Part shown: piece after piece, positions 36,025 to 44,717 of the stretch
Layout: each line of letters opens with the position of its first letter
Position numbering within the stretch: the stretch's first letter is position 1
Assembly (NCBI RefSeq): GCF_030464885.1
Contig: NZ_JALPRJ010000006.1
Location: 62,001 to 126,000, forward strand
Reading direction: 5' to 3'
Origin: Caballeronia sp. SEWSISQ10-4 2
Lineage (GTDB): Bacteria; Pseudomonadota; Gammaproteobacteria; Burkholderiales; Burkholderiaceae
DNA length: 64,000 nucleotides
The notes under the pieces: model-generated
The model's input: only the letters and a program-made list of their open reading frames with translations
Database searches by the model: none
Told to the model about the DNA's origin: nothing
Position numbers and translations under genes: made by a program

Positions 36025-36963
36025 ATGATGGTAACGCGCCCGCCCGTCGATACACCCCGCGACCGGATCCGAAACGGTTCGGAAGTGGAACGCGACTTCG
36101 AATTCACCAGTTCCGATTTCGGCCGCATTCGCGACCTGATTCATCGTCGCGCGGGGATTTCGCTGTCCGAGCATAAACGCGACATGGCGTACAGCCGTCT
36201 CGCGCGACGCCTGCGCGCCTGCAATATCGATACGTTTCGCCTTTACCTCGATCGTCTGGAAGCGCAGCCCGATAGCGACGAGTGGGAAGCGTTCACCAAC
36301 GCGCTGACCACGAACCTGACCGCGTTCTTCCGCGAATCGCATCATTTTCCGATCCTTGCAACGTTCGCGAAGAGCCGACCGCAGCCGTTCTCGGTGTGGT
36401 GCTCGGCGGCGTCAACCGGGGAGGAGCCGTATTCCATCGCCATGACGCTGATTGAAACACTCGGCGATGCAACCGCGCGCCAGTGTTCGGTGATCGCGAC
36501 GGATATCGACAGTCAGGTTTTGCAGAAGGCCGATGCGGGCGTTTATTCGCTCGATTCAGTCAAGACACTTGGGCCGGAACGCCTGAAGCGTTTCTTCCTG
36601 AAGGGCACGGGCGCGCACGCCGGCATGGTGAAGATCCGCCCTGAAGTGCGCGCGCTGGTGAAGTTCGATCAACTGAACCTGACCGAGGCGAAATACGCGC
36701 TGCCCGGCCAGTTCGACGTGATCTTCTGCCGCAACGTGATGATCTACTTCGACAAACCCACGCAGGCGCAAGTGCTCGCGCGCTTTGAGCCGCTGATGAA
36801 GTCGGGCGGTTTGCTGTTCGCCGGGCATTCGGAGAACTTCACTTACGTGACGCAGGCGTTCAAGCTGCGCGGCCAGACGGTGTACGGGTTGTCGCGTGAC
36901 GCGGCAGCGGCCGCTGCCGCCGCGAAGAAAGCGGGCAAGACGCTCGCCGGGGAGCTGGCATGA
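36025..36963 (+). CDS. cheR: Chemotaxis protein methyltransferase CheR
   Basis: 312 aa. An N-terminal helical domain ([34 protein letters not shown]) is followed by the SAM-binding domain with [33 protein letters not shown] and [15 protein letters not shown]. It methylates receptor glutamates and should dock on the WETF tail of the receptor just upstream. AAAGG before the ATG. The stop overlaps cheD by 4 nt. Confidence 0.98.
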   Translation: MMVTRPPVDTPRDRIRNGSEVERDFEFTSSDFGRIRDLIHRRAGISLSEHKRDMAYSRLARRLRACNIDTFRLYLDRLEAQPDSDEWEAFTNALTTNLTAFFRESHHFPILATFAKSRPQPFSVWCSAASTGEEPYSIAMTLIETLGDATARQCSVIATDIDSQVLQKADAGVYSLDSVKTLGPERLKRFFLKGTGAHAGMVKIRPEVRALVKFDQLNLTEAKYALPGQFDVIFCRNVMIYFDKPTQAQVLARFEPLMKSGGLLFAGHSENFTYVTQAFKLRGQTVYGLSRDAAAAAAAAKKAGKTLAGELA

Positions 36964-37679
36964 GCGGCTTGCCGATCGCGTCGAATCTTTACTTCGACAA
37001 TCATTTCCAGCGTCCGGGCGTGAAGCTGCTCCCGAACGAGTTCTATATGACCGGCGAGGACATGGTGCTCGTCACCGTGCTGGGTTCGTGCGTGGCGGCG
37101 TGCATTCACGACCGCACGGCAGGCATTGGCGGGATGAACCATTTCATGCTTCCCGACGATGGTTCCGACGCATCGCAATCCAGTTCGGATTCCATGCGAT
37201 ACGGCGCTTATGCCATGGAAGTGCTGATCAACGAGATGATCAAGCGCGGCGGCCGGCGCGAACGCTTTGAAGCGAAAGTCTTCGGCGGCGGCGCGGTGCT
37301 GGCGGGCATGACGACGATCAATATCGGCGATCGCAACTCGGAATTTGTCCGCCGATACCTGGCGCTGGAAAAGATTCGTATTGTTGCCGAGGACTTGCAG
37401 GGCATGTATCCGCGCAAGGTCGCGTTCATGCCGCGCACCGGCCAGGCGATGGTCAAGAAACTCATCACGCAGCAGGATCCGAGCGTGGTTGAACGTGAAC
37501 AAGCGCTCGCGCGGCAAACGCCCGAAGCGCGCAGTGAACGGCTGGCAAAGGCGCGCGCGCGCGTCGAGCTGTTTAGCCAGCCGAAAGCCAAGATTACCGA
37601 TAAACCCCGCATCGAATTATTCGGTGCCGCAGCCGGCCTGCAGCGAACCGTCCGCACGAAGACGGCGGAGGAAGCATGA
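36960..37679 (+). CDS. cheD: Chemoreceptor glutamine deamidase CheD
   Basis: 239 aa. The catalytic Cys-His-Thr segment is in [28 protein letters not shown], and KVFGGGAVL and [14 protein letters not shown] are conserved. It deamidates receptor Gln residues to Glu. It begins within the cheR stop (ATGA) and ends within the cheB start (ATGA), showing tight translational coupling of the adaptation enzymes. The C-terminal tail after about 165 is longer than in Thermotoga CheD. Confidence 0.96.
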   Translation: MSGLPIASNLYFDNHFQRPGVKLLPNEFYMTGEDMVLVTVLGSCVAACIHDRTAGIGGMNHFMLPDDGSDASQSSSDSMRYGAYAMEVLINEMIKRGGRRERFEAKVFGGGAVLAGMTTINIGDRNSEFVRRYLALEKIRIVAEDLQGMYPRKVAFMPRTGQAMVKKLITQQDPSVVEREQALARQTPEARSERLAKARARVELFSQPKAKITDKPRIELFGAAAGLQRTVRTKTAEEA

Positions 37680-38785
37680 CGATGGCCCGGAGCACGGAAC
37701 CGAAGATCAGTGTGCTGTGCGTCGACGACTCGGCGCTGGTGCGCAGCCTGATGACCGAGATCATCAACTCGCAGTCCGACATGTACGTGTGCGCGACCGC
37801 GCCCGATCCGCTGGTGGCGCGCGAACTCATCAAGCAGCACAACCCCGACGTCCTGACGCTCGATGTCGAAATGCCGCGCATGGACGGCCTCGATTTCCTC
37901 GAAAAGCTGATGCGGCTCCGGCCGATGCCGGTGGTGATGGTGTCGTCGCTGACCGAACGCGGCTCGGAAATCACGCTGCGCGCGCTGGAACTCGGCGCGG
38001 TGGATTTCGTGACGAAACCGCGCGTGGGGATTCGCGACGGCATGCTCGAATATTCCGAAAAACTCGCCGATAAAATCCGCGCGGCAGCGCGGGCAAGGGT
38101 GCGGCAGACGCCTCACGTCGTGCATGCTGCGCCAGGGACTGCAGCTGCAGCGTCGAAGCCCACGCCGAACCTGAACAATCCGTTGGTGAGTACGGAAAAG
38201 CTGATTATCGTCGGGGCCTCGACGGGCGGCACCGAAGCGATCCGCGAGCTCTTGTTGCCGCTGCCGCCCGATGCACCCGGCGTGATGATTGCGCAGCATA
38301 TGCCGCCGGGCTTCACGAAGTCGTTCGCACAACGTCTCAACGGCTTGTGCCGGATCGCGGTGAAGGAGGCGGAGCACGGCGAGCGCGTGCTGCCGGGGCA
38401 TGCGTACATCGCGCCCGGCGACGCCCATCTGGTGCTCGCGCGCAGCGGCGCGAACTACGTGGCGCATCTCTCCGATGCCCCGCCGGTCAACCGGCACCGG
38501 CCGTCGGTGGATGTGCTGTTCCGGTCAGCCGCGCAAAACGCCGGCAAGAACGTGCTTGGCGTAATTTTGACCGGCATGGGCCGCGACGGCGCGCAGGGTA
38601 TGCTGGAAATGCAGCAAGCCGGCGCTTACACCTTCGCGCAGGACGAAGCGAGTTGCGTGGTGTTCGGCATGCCGCGCGAGGCCATCGCGACGGGCGGCGT
38701 GAGCGAAGTCGCACCGCTGTCGGAAATGACCCGGCGCGTGATGGCGCGCCTCAACTCCATGGGTGAGCGCACGCAGCGCGTTTAA
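37676..38785 (+). CDS. cheB: Chemotaxis response regulator methylesterase/deamidase CheB
   Basis: 369 aa. Receiver domain ([14 protein letters not shown], the phospho-Asp in [30 protein letters not shown]) joined to the esterase domain, with catalytic Ser in [10 protein letters not shown], His in AQHMPPGFT and Asp in [10 protein letters not shown]. Phosphorylated by CheA, it removes methyl groups from receptors. A second Met (codon 3) is an alternative start. Confidence 0.98.
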   Translation: MTMARSTEPKISVLCVDDSALVRSLMTEIINSQSDMYVCATAPDPLVARELIKQHNPDVLTLDVEMPRMDGLDFLEKLMRLRPMPVVMVSSLTERGSEITLRALELGAVDFVTKPRVGIRDGMLEYSEKLADKIRAAARARVRQTPHVVHAAPGTAAAASKPTPNLNNPLVSTEKLIIVGASTGGTEAIRELLLPLPPDAPGVMIAQHMPPGFTKSFAQRLNGLCRIAVKEAEHGERVLPGHAYIAPGDAHLVLARSGANYVAHLSDAPPVNRHRPSVDVLFRSAAQNAGKNVLGVILTGMGRDGAQGMLEMQQAGAYTFAQDEASCVVFGMPREAIATGGVSEVAPLSEMTRRVMARLNSMGERTQRV

Positions 38786-38863
38786 TCCTCGCCAAAAGAA
38801 TTCGGATAGATACGCGGCGCAACGCGCCGCTTGAAGAAAACACAAGGAACACAAGGAGCAGTT

Positions 38864-39262
38864 ATGGTGGACAAGAACATGAAGATTTTGGTCGTCGATG
38901 ATTTTCCGACGATGCGGCGTATCGTGCGAAACCTGCTGAAAGAGCTGGGTTTCTCGAATGTCGATGAAGCCGAAGACGGTGCGGCCGGTCTTGCGCGCCT
39001 GCGTGGCGGCGGTTTCGATTTCGTCATTTCCGACTGGAACATGCCGAACCTCGACGGCCTGGAAATGCTCAAGCAAATCCGCGGCGACAGCGCGATTGCC
39101 CATTTGCCGGTGCTGATGGTGACGGCGGAATCGAAGAAGGAAAACATCATCGCCGCGGCCCAGGCTGGCGCGAGCGGTTATGTCGTCAAGCCGTTCACGG
39201 CTGCGACCCTCGACGAGAAGCTGCAGAAGATTTTCGAAAAGATGGTTAAAGCCGGGAGCTGA
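38864..39262 (+). CDS. cheY: Chemotaxis response regulator CheY
   Basis: 132 aa from the ATG at 38864 (AAGGAG 6-7 nt upstream). Typical Che[26 protein letters not shown], phospho-Asp in [23 protein letters not shown] and the Lys in [11 protein letters not shown]. It matches E. coli CheY far better than the first regulator of the operon and lies directly before cheZ, so it is the switch-binding output. Confidence 0.98.
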   Translation: MVDKNMKILVVDDFPTMRRIVRNLLKELGFSNVDEAEDGAAGLARLRGGGFDFVISDWNMPNLDGLEMLKQIRGDSAIAHLPVLMVTAESKKENIIAAAQAGASGYVVKPFTAATLDEKLQKIFEKMVKAGS

Positions 39263-39264
39263 CC

Positions 39265-39966
39265 GTGAACGAAATGACCAACCACGAGACGCTCATCGAC
39301 GTCGAACATGAAGGCGATGCATCGAGCGACCGCATCCTGGCTCGCATTGGCCAGTTGACGCGCACGCTACGCGACTCCATGCGCGAACTCGGCCTCGACA
39401 AACAAGTGGAAGCCGCCGCCGAAATGGTGCCGGATGCGCGCGACCGCCTGAAATACGTCGCGACCATGACGGAACAGGCTGCCGAGCGCGCACTGAACGC
39501 CATCGAACTCGCCAAGCCGATCCAGGAAACCATGCAGCGCGACGCGCAGGCGCTCGATGCTCGCTGGGAGCAGTGGTACGGCGCGCCGCTTGAGCACGCG
39601 GACGTCAAGACCTTGCTGGCGGACACCCGCGGCTTCTTGCAGCAAGTCCCCGTGCAGACGGTCGCGACCAATACGCAATTGCTCGAAATCATGCTCGCGC
39701 AGGATTTCCAGGATCTGACCGGCCAGGTGATCAAGAAGATCACCGACGTCGTGTACGTGATCGAACAGCAATTGCTTACCGTGTTGCTGGAGAACATCGC
39801 ACCGGAGCGGCGTGAGCAATTCGCGGCTCAGGCGGCGGCGCTGGCGGCGGCATCGAGCTCGTCGGACACCTTGCTCAATGGTCCGCAGATCAATCCGGAA
39901 GGCCGTACCGACGTGGTCCAGGACCAGACTCAAGTCGACGATCTGCTCGCCAGTCTGGGTTTCTGA
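39265..39966 (+). CDS. cheZ: CheY-P phosphatase CheZ
   Basis: 233 aa starting at GTG, 2 nt after cheY. A long helical hairpin (LARIGQLTRTLRDSMRELGLDKQVEAAAEMVPDARDRLKYVATMTEQAAERALNAIE) carries the active-site segment AQDFQDLTGQVIKKI, whose Gln is catalytic. The C-terminal end QDQTQVDDLLASLGF is the CheY-binding helix. Last gene of the operon. Confidence 0.97.
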   Translation: MNEMTNHETLIDVEHEGDASSDRILARIGQLTRTLRDSMRELGLDKQVEAAAEMVPDARDRLKYVATMTEQAAERALNAIELAKPIQETMQRDAQALDARWEQWYGAPLEHADVKTLLADTRGFLQQVPVQTVATNTQLLEIMLAQDFQDLTGQVIKKITDVVYVIEQQLLTVLLENIAPERREQFAAQAAALAAASSSSDTLLNGPQINPEGRTDVVQDQTQVDDLLASLGF

Positions 39967-39973
39967 CCTCAAC

Positions 39974-40027
39974 AACGGTTCGACGCGGGATTGCGGATAT
40001 CTATCCGCAATCCCGCGTCGAACCGTT
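39974..40027. terminator. 54-bp near-perfect palindrome at the end of the che operon
   Basis: A perfect 26-bp inverted repeat (39974-39999 with 40002-40027) with a 2-nt centre lies 8 nt after the cheZ stop. Only three T follow, so it is a poor classical intrinsic terminator, but such a structure would block polymerase or shield the mRNA 3' end. Confidence 0.7.
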
Positions 40028-40200
40028 TCTAGTGGCGTCGGCCCCTCGCATCTATTTGTTTGCGCTCGAATATCCGCGTTGATCCCAACTGTCGTTTTCC
40101 TGAGTTCGACTCATTCGGCTGGCATACTGGTAATGCTTTGTGACAGCTGGTGTTGCAGGCAAAATAGCGCATCTTGAAATAATCGGAACGGAGAGACGAA

Positions 40201-40731
40201 GTGAACACTTCGATCATTTCATCGAGCTCATTGAGTTCGCGACGCGCAAGCGCGCTTGCCAGCCTGGCAGCAGGTCTGACTTTGGGGTTGTTTGCGGTCA
40301 TGCCGGCGTATGCGGTGCTCGGCGGCGCGCCAATGACACCGCCCGACGGCGCGACCGTCAGCAACGCCGTGACGCATGCCGCGGCGTCTGCGGTTGCGTC
40401 CGCTTCGGCCAGTAGTTCTTACACCGTGCGCACCACGACGCTCGCCGTCGGGACGGTGGTGAACGAGTACGTCGGTTCGGACGGCGTGGTGTTTGGCATT
40501 GCGTGGCAAGGCCCGCGCATTCCCGACCTGCAGACCTTGCTCGGCAGCTATTTCCCGCAATACGTGCAGGGTATCCAGAACCAGCGTGCCAACGGCGGCG
40601 GCCGCGGTCCCGTCAGCGTAGCAGGCAGCGCGCTGGTGGTCCGTTCCGGCGGTCATATGGGCGCGTTCGCGGGCCAGGCTTACCTGCCGCAATCCTTACC
40701 CGCCGGCGTCAGCCCCGGCGACATCCAATAA
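40201..40731 (+). CDS. DUF2844 family secreted protein
   Basis: 176 aa, starting at GTG with GGAGAG upstream. The signal peptide is about residues 1-38 (SALASLAAGLTLGLFAVMPAYA). The mature part has an Ala/Ser-rich stretch and the conserved core YTVRTTTLAVGTVVNEYVGSDGVVFGIAWQGPRIPDLQTLLGSYFPQY. Function is unknown. It sits 18 nt before the DUF3443 lipoprotein gene in an obvious two-gene operon, so the two likely act together. Confidence 0.85.
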   Translation: MNTSIISSSSLSSRRASALASLAAGLTLGLFAVMPAYAVLGGAPMTPPDGATVSNAVTHAAASAVASASASSSYTVRTTTLAVGTVVNEYVGSDGVVFGIAWQGPRIPDLQTLLGSYFPQYVQGIQNQRANGGGRGPVSVAGSALVVRSGGHMGAFAGQAYLPQSLPAGVSPGDIQ

Positions 40732-40749
40732 CGGACGGAGACCTCCACT

Positions 40750-42036
40750 ATGCGTCCGACGATTTCCTCGTCCAATCCGAGCCGGCGTCCGGGCCTGTTC
40801 CGCTGGCTCGCCGTGCTGAGCTTATCCGTGTTCCTCGCTGCCTGCGGCGGCGGAGGCGGCGATTCCGGCAGCAGTGCTGTCAGCAGCAGTAGCAGTAGTG
40901 GTAGCAGCGGCAGCGGTTCCACCAGCACGCCCAACGCGCAGCCGATTGCGGCCACGGCGTCGAACACGGTATCTATTACCGTCGGCCCGGGTGCGCAGAA
41001 TTTCGTCAATATTCCGAATGTGTCCGTCACCGTGTGCGCGCCCGGCACAACCACTTGCCAGACCATCGACAACATCCAGCTCGATACCGGCTCGTACGGC
41101 TTGCGCCTCGCGAGCGACGCGGCGGCGCAGATTCTCGGCAGCTTGTCGGTGAATACGTCCACGAGCGGCGGCCAACTGGCGGAATGCACGCAATTCGCCG
41201 ATGGCTTCACGTGGGGCACGGTGCGTACCGCCGACGTGAAGATCGGTGGCGAAACCGCGAGTGCCATTCCGATCCAGATAGTGGGCGATATGGCTAACAC
41301 CACAGTGCCGCTCAACGGCTGTATCAACGGCAGCAACGAGAGCACCTCGCGGCAACTTGGCGCGAACGGGATTCTTGGCGTGGGCGTGTCGGTGACCGAT
41401 TGCGGCGCCTCGTGTACGGACGCGTTGACCAGCAACTACTATTCGTGCCCGAGTGGAACGAACTGCACGGCTATTGGCGTGCCGGTCGCCCAGCAAGTCG
41501 TGAATCCGGTCACCAAGTTTGCCGTGAACAACAATGGCGTGATCGTGCAATTGCCGCCAGTGGCGACTACGGCAGCGACGGCGACGGGCACGCTGGTGTT
41601 TGGTATCGGCACACAGAGCAACAATACGCTGAGCGGTGCGACGTCGTTTCGCTCGACGGGCTTTGGCAACCTGAGCGGCACCTACAAGGGCACGGCAGTG
41701 ACGACGATCGTCGATTCGGGTTCGAACGGCCTGTTCTTCACCGACAGCTCGTTGCCCGCGTGCACGTCCACGTTCACGGATTTCTACTGTCCGGCCAGTC
41801 CGCAGGCGCTTTCGGCTACCGTTCGTGGGCTGGATGGCACGACGACCACGGTGAATTTCACGGTGAACAATGCGCAGACGCTGGCGTCCAGCGGCACGAA
41901 CTACGCGCTTAACGGACTGGCGGGCAGCATTGGCTCGTTCCCGACGCTGTTCGACTTCGGCTTGCCGTTCTTCTTCGGACGGCATGTGTTTTTCGGCATC
42001 GCAACCAACGGAAATTCGCCGTACGTGGCGTTCTGA
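40750..42036 (+). CDS. DUF3443 lipoprotein with pepsin-like aspartic protease signature
   Basis: 428 aa. Lipobox LAAC at Cys32, then a Gly/Ser linker to about 65. The body has two half-sites typical of bilobal aspartic proteases: LDTGSYGLRL (Asp112) and VDSGSNGLFF (Asp322). Between them lie a flap-like FTWGTVRTADVKIGG (about 153-167) and NGILGVG (206-212), as in pepsin's FDGILGL; the C-terminus LPFFFGRHVFFGI also resembles pepsin's. Ten further Cys residues suggest disulfides. The family name is DUF3443; the protease assignment is my inference. Likely outer-membrane anchored. Confidence 0.85.
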   Translation: MRPTISSSNPSRRPGLFRWLAVLSLSVFLAACGGGGGDSGSSAVSSSSSSGSSGSGSTSTPNAQPIAATASNTVSITVGPGAQNFVNIPNVSVTVCAPGTTTCQTIDNIQLDTGSYGLRLASDAAAQILGSLSVNTSTSGGQLAECTQFADGFTWGTVRTADVKIGGETASAIPIQIVGDMANTTVPLNGCINGSNESTSRQLGANGILGVGVSVTDCGASCTDALTSNYYSCPSGTNCTAIGVPVAQQVVNPVTKFAVNNNGVIVQLPPVATTAATATGTLVFGIGTQSNNTLSGATSFRSTGFGNLSGTYKGTAVTTIVDSGSNGLFFTDSSLPACTSTFTDFYCPASPQALSATVRGLDGTTTTVNFTVNNAQTLASSGTNYALNGLAGSIGSFPTLFDFGLPFFFGRHVFFGIATNGNSPYVAF

Positions 42037-42071
42037 TCGCGCTTAGTCCGGTTCGATAGCCTCGGAAACAA

Positions 42072-42101
42072 AAAGCCCGGCGAGTCATTGCGCCGGGCTT
42101 T
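42072..42101. terminator. Terminator between the DUF3443 gene and the SDR gene
   Basis: An 11-bp GC-rich stem (42072-42082 with 42091-42101) and 8-nt loop, flanked by A4 and T3, stops the DUF2844-DUF3443 transcript and the converging minus-strand SDR transcript. Confidence 0.8.
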
Positions 42102-42139
42102 GTCGTTCATGGAAGCGTCGACGCTTCCTCACGCACGTG

Positions 42140-42937
42140 TCACTCTCCCGCACGCGGTTTCCTCGGCGCTTTCTCCAGCAAGCGGTCGTACAGCCAGCGC
42201 GGCACCACGTGCAGCACTGCGCCGGCTACGCGCATCTGCCATGGAAACGTCGCAAACCTTTTTTTCCCGGCGATCGCGTCGGCGGTTTTGACGGCGAATT
42301 TATCGGCGTCCATCAGGAAGGGCATCGGATACGGATTGTGCTCGGTCATCGCGGTGCGGATATAACCCGGCGCGATCGTCACCACCGATACCCCCTTTGG
42401 CCGCATCTCCACCCGCAGTGCTTCGAGATACTTCAGCGCCGCCGATTTCGACGCGCTATACGCGCCCGATCCCGGCAGCCCGCGTATCCCCGCTACGCTC
42501 GCCACACCGACCAGCGTTCCGCGCCGTTCCTCGACCATCCGGGCGACGAACGGCTCGAAGGTGGCGATCATGCCGAAGTAGTTGATGTCCATCACGTCGC
42601 GGAAGGCATCGAGGTCGCCGTGACCGGTCAGCGCGCCGCGGCTGATACCGGCATTCGCGATCACCACGTCGGCACCGCCATGCTGAGCGCAGAACTGGGC
42701 CGCAGCGGCGCCTAGCGCGGCGGCGTCGCGGACATCGGCGGGATAGATCGCGACGGAATCACGGGGGAAGCGCGCGGCGAATGCCGCGAGCACGTCGCCA
42801 CGACGGGCGACGAGGCCAAGCACCGCACCGCGCCGGAGATATTCCTCGGCGAGTGCGAGGCCAATGCCGCTGGACGCGCCGGTGATGAAAACTCTCAGCC
42901 GGGCCGGCGTGGAACCGTCGCGCGGCGTGTCCTTCAT
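42140..42937 (-). CDS. SDR family oxidoreductase
   Basis: 265 aa from the ATG at 42937 (a GTG at 42949 is possible). TGASSGIG cofactor loop about residues 19-26, NAGIS, catalytic YSASKSA and a hydrophobic C-terminal part (VAGAVLHVVPRWLYDRLLEKAP) that may touch the membrane, as in YqjQ/YdfG-like SDRs acting on lipids. Only a few nt after dsbA, so probably co-transcribed. Substrate unknown. Confidence 0.85.
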   Translation of the reverse strand: MKDTPRDGSTPARLRVFITGASSGIGLALAEEYLRRGAVLGLVARRGDVLAAFAARFPRDSVAIYPADVRDAAALGAAAAQFCAQHGGADVVIANAGISRGALTGHGDLDAFRDVMDINYFGMIATFEPFVARMVEERRGTLVGVASVAGIRGLPGSGAYSASKSAALKYLEALRVEMRPKGVSVVTIAPGYIRTAMTEHNPYPMPFLMDADKFAVKTADAIAGKKRFATFPWQMRVAGAVLHVVPRWLYDRLLEKAPRKPRAGE

Positions 42938-42953
42938 AGCGGCGCTCACGCCT

Positions 42954-43607
42954 TTACATCTTCTTCGCGCGAACCTGGCCTACCAGGAAGTCGAGGACCT
43001 GGATCGTGCCCGGCAGGCTGTTCGTGGTAGCCGGACCCGTTTCATACTTGCCCTGGACGGCCAAGGTTGGCACGCCGTCGATCTTGTAGTCCTGCATCAT
43101 CTTGGTGTCGCGTTGCAGGTCACTTTGCGTCGAGAACGAGTTGTACGCGTCCAAGTACTTCTTCTTGTCGACACCTTGCGTGGCGAGGAAGGTAGCCTGC
43201 GCTTCCGGCGTCAGCAGATAGTTCTTCTTCACGTGGATCTCGTTGAACACGGCGGGCGTGAGTTTGTCCGCGAGGCCGAGTGCATCGAGTGCGTGATACA
43301 TCTTCGAGTGCGGGATGAAGTCGTCGCGGAAGGCAACCGGCACGCGCCTGAACACCACGTCAGGACCTTGCTTCTTGACCCACGCTTCCAGATACGGGTC
43401 GAATTCGTTGCAGTGCGGGCAGCCGTACCACATGAATTCGATCACTTCGATCTTGCCCTTGGCGTCCACCGGTTGCGCGGCTTGCAGCACCGTGTAGTCG
43501 GTGCCCGCGACAGGCGCTGCCGGCGATGCATGCGCCGCGTTCATGGCGCTCAGGGTGCCGGCCGCGAGACCGAGGGAGAGAGCGAGGGCGCTGAAGAGTT
43601 TTTTCAT
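42954..43607 (-). CDS. dsbA: Thiol:disulfide interchange protein DsbA
   Basis: 217 aa from the ATG at 43607, which opens straight into a signal peptide (MKKLFSALALSLGLAAGTLS, cleavage near AHA). Thioredoxin-fold oxidase with active site Cys63-Pro-His-Cys66 (WYGCPHCNEF) and the cis-proline loop GVPTL. It forms disulfides in exported proteins, for example the Cys-rich DUF3443 lipoprotein 1 kb away. In many Burkholderiaceae dsbA lies next to the SPOR and argS genes, as here. Confidence 0.95.
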   Translation of the reverse strand: MKKLFSALALSLGLAAGTLSAMNAAHASPAAPVAGTDYTVLQAAQPVDAKGKIEVIEFMWYGCPHCNEFDPYLEAWVKKQGPDVVFRRVPVAFRDDFIPHSKMYHALDALGLADKLTPAVFNEIHVKKNYLLTPEAQATFLATQGVDKKKYLDAYNSFSTQSDLQRDTKMMQDYKIDGVPTLAVQGKYETGPATTNSLPGTIQVLDFLVGQVRAKKM

Positions 43608-43816
43608 AATGACCGAGAAAGTGATCGAGAAAGGGCGTGGAGAGGCAAAAGGGGAACACACGACACTTAAAAGAAGCTTAAGCCGGCCGGGCCGCTATCC
43701 GCCGCCAGTGGCCTGTTCGGCCTATTTTTAGGCCTATTGAACGCCCAACCGCGCTTGTCGGCCCGCGCCTGCCTCGTACGAAGAAGGCCGCGCGGCTCGC
43801 GGGTTTTACTACGCGT

Positions 43817-44566
43817 TCACTGCTTGGAAAAGCGGATGACCGCGGTATCCACGCCTGCATCGGAGAGTCGCTGACGCACGTTGTTCATGTCCTCGAACTT
43901 CGTGAACGGCCCGATCCGCACGCGGTAATACGTGACGTTGCCGGCATCGCGTTGCGTGACCTTCGACTCAAAGCCCTGGAAGCCGAGCCGAGCGCGCTGC
44001 TGCTCCGCATCGGCCTGGGTCTTGTACGCGCCAACCTGCAGGAAATAGCCTGTGTTTGCGTCGCCGGGTGCGGGCGGCGTGACCTTGGCAGTCGATGAAG
44101 CTTGTGCCTCGGCCGGCTTCTTCGCCGACGTCGCGCTCGACGAGCCGCCTGGCGCATTCGCGACCGGAGGCACCACGGCGGGTTTCGGCGCAACCGCTGT
44201 GCCGTTCGCGGACGGCGGCACTTCCAGGATCTGTGGCTCGTCCTGCACGCCCGACGACTGCGTCTGATCGTTCGTCTGCCCGGGCGCTGTGTTCGGCGGC
44301 GCGGGCTGCGCGGCTTGCGGCACAGCCTGGCCGGGCGTCTTGCCCTGCAGCGGACGGTTGGGATCGTACGGCTGGCCCGTGGCGGGCGCGGAGACGGCAT
44401 CGGCTGGAGCGGGCGCCACCTTCGCGACGAACGGCGTGGGCGCGCGCGTGATGTACAACGCCACGATTACTGCAATTGCAAGGCCGACAATCAAGCCCAG
44501 CACGATACCGAGAAAAGTGCCCCCGGTTTGCTTCGACTGCTTCGACGTGCTGCGTGGTTTTGCCAT
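43817..44566 (-). CDS. SPOR-domain protein, FtsN-like
   Basis: 249 aa from the ATG at 44566. Basic cytoplasmic N-terminus (MAKPRSTSKQSKQTGG), one membrane helix (about 16-38), a long Pro/Ala linker and a C-terminal SPOR domain (YFLQVGAYKTQADAEQQRARLGFQGFESKVTQRDAGNVTYYRVRIGPF). SPOR domains bind denuded septal peptidoglycan; the topology is that of FtsN. It sits downstream of argS on the same strand, the usual place of this gene in Burkholderiales. Confidence 0.9.
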   Translation of the reverse strand: MAKPRSTSKQSKQTGGTFLGIVLGLIVGLAIAVIVALYITRAPTPFVAKVAPAPADAVSAPATGQPYDPNRPLQGKTPGQAVPQAAQPAPPNTAPGQTNDQTQSSGVQDEPQILEVPPSANGTAVAPKPAVVPPVANAPGGSSSATSAKKPAEAQASSTAKVTPPAPGDANTGYFLQVGAYKTQADAEQQRARLGFQGFESKVTQRDAGNVTYYRVRIGPFTKFEDMNNVRQRLSDAGVDTAVIRFSKQ

Positions 44567-44717
44567 CGTATGAATAACCTGCAAAAAGTCTTCTGATTAG
44601 CCGTCGATTATAACGGCGGCCCGAAGCGTGGCATGGCGTTGCATATGTCGCATTACGTGTCCGTCGCGCAAGCTTTGCACGCCGGGCACGTAGCAACGGA
44701 TGCGCCCGAAGCAGGTA

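Noticed and set aside
37208-38497. Minus-strand frame of 429 aa opposite cheD and cheB
   Set aside because: Shadow of two well-identified chemotaxis genes.
40110-40135. Sigma54-like tggcat...tgc sequence upstream of the DUF2844 gene
   Set aside because: The GG and GC elements are 12 nt apart instead of 10, so it does not fit a -24/-12 promoter.
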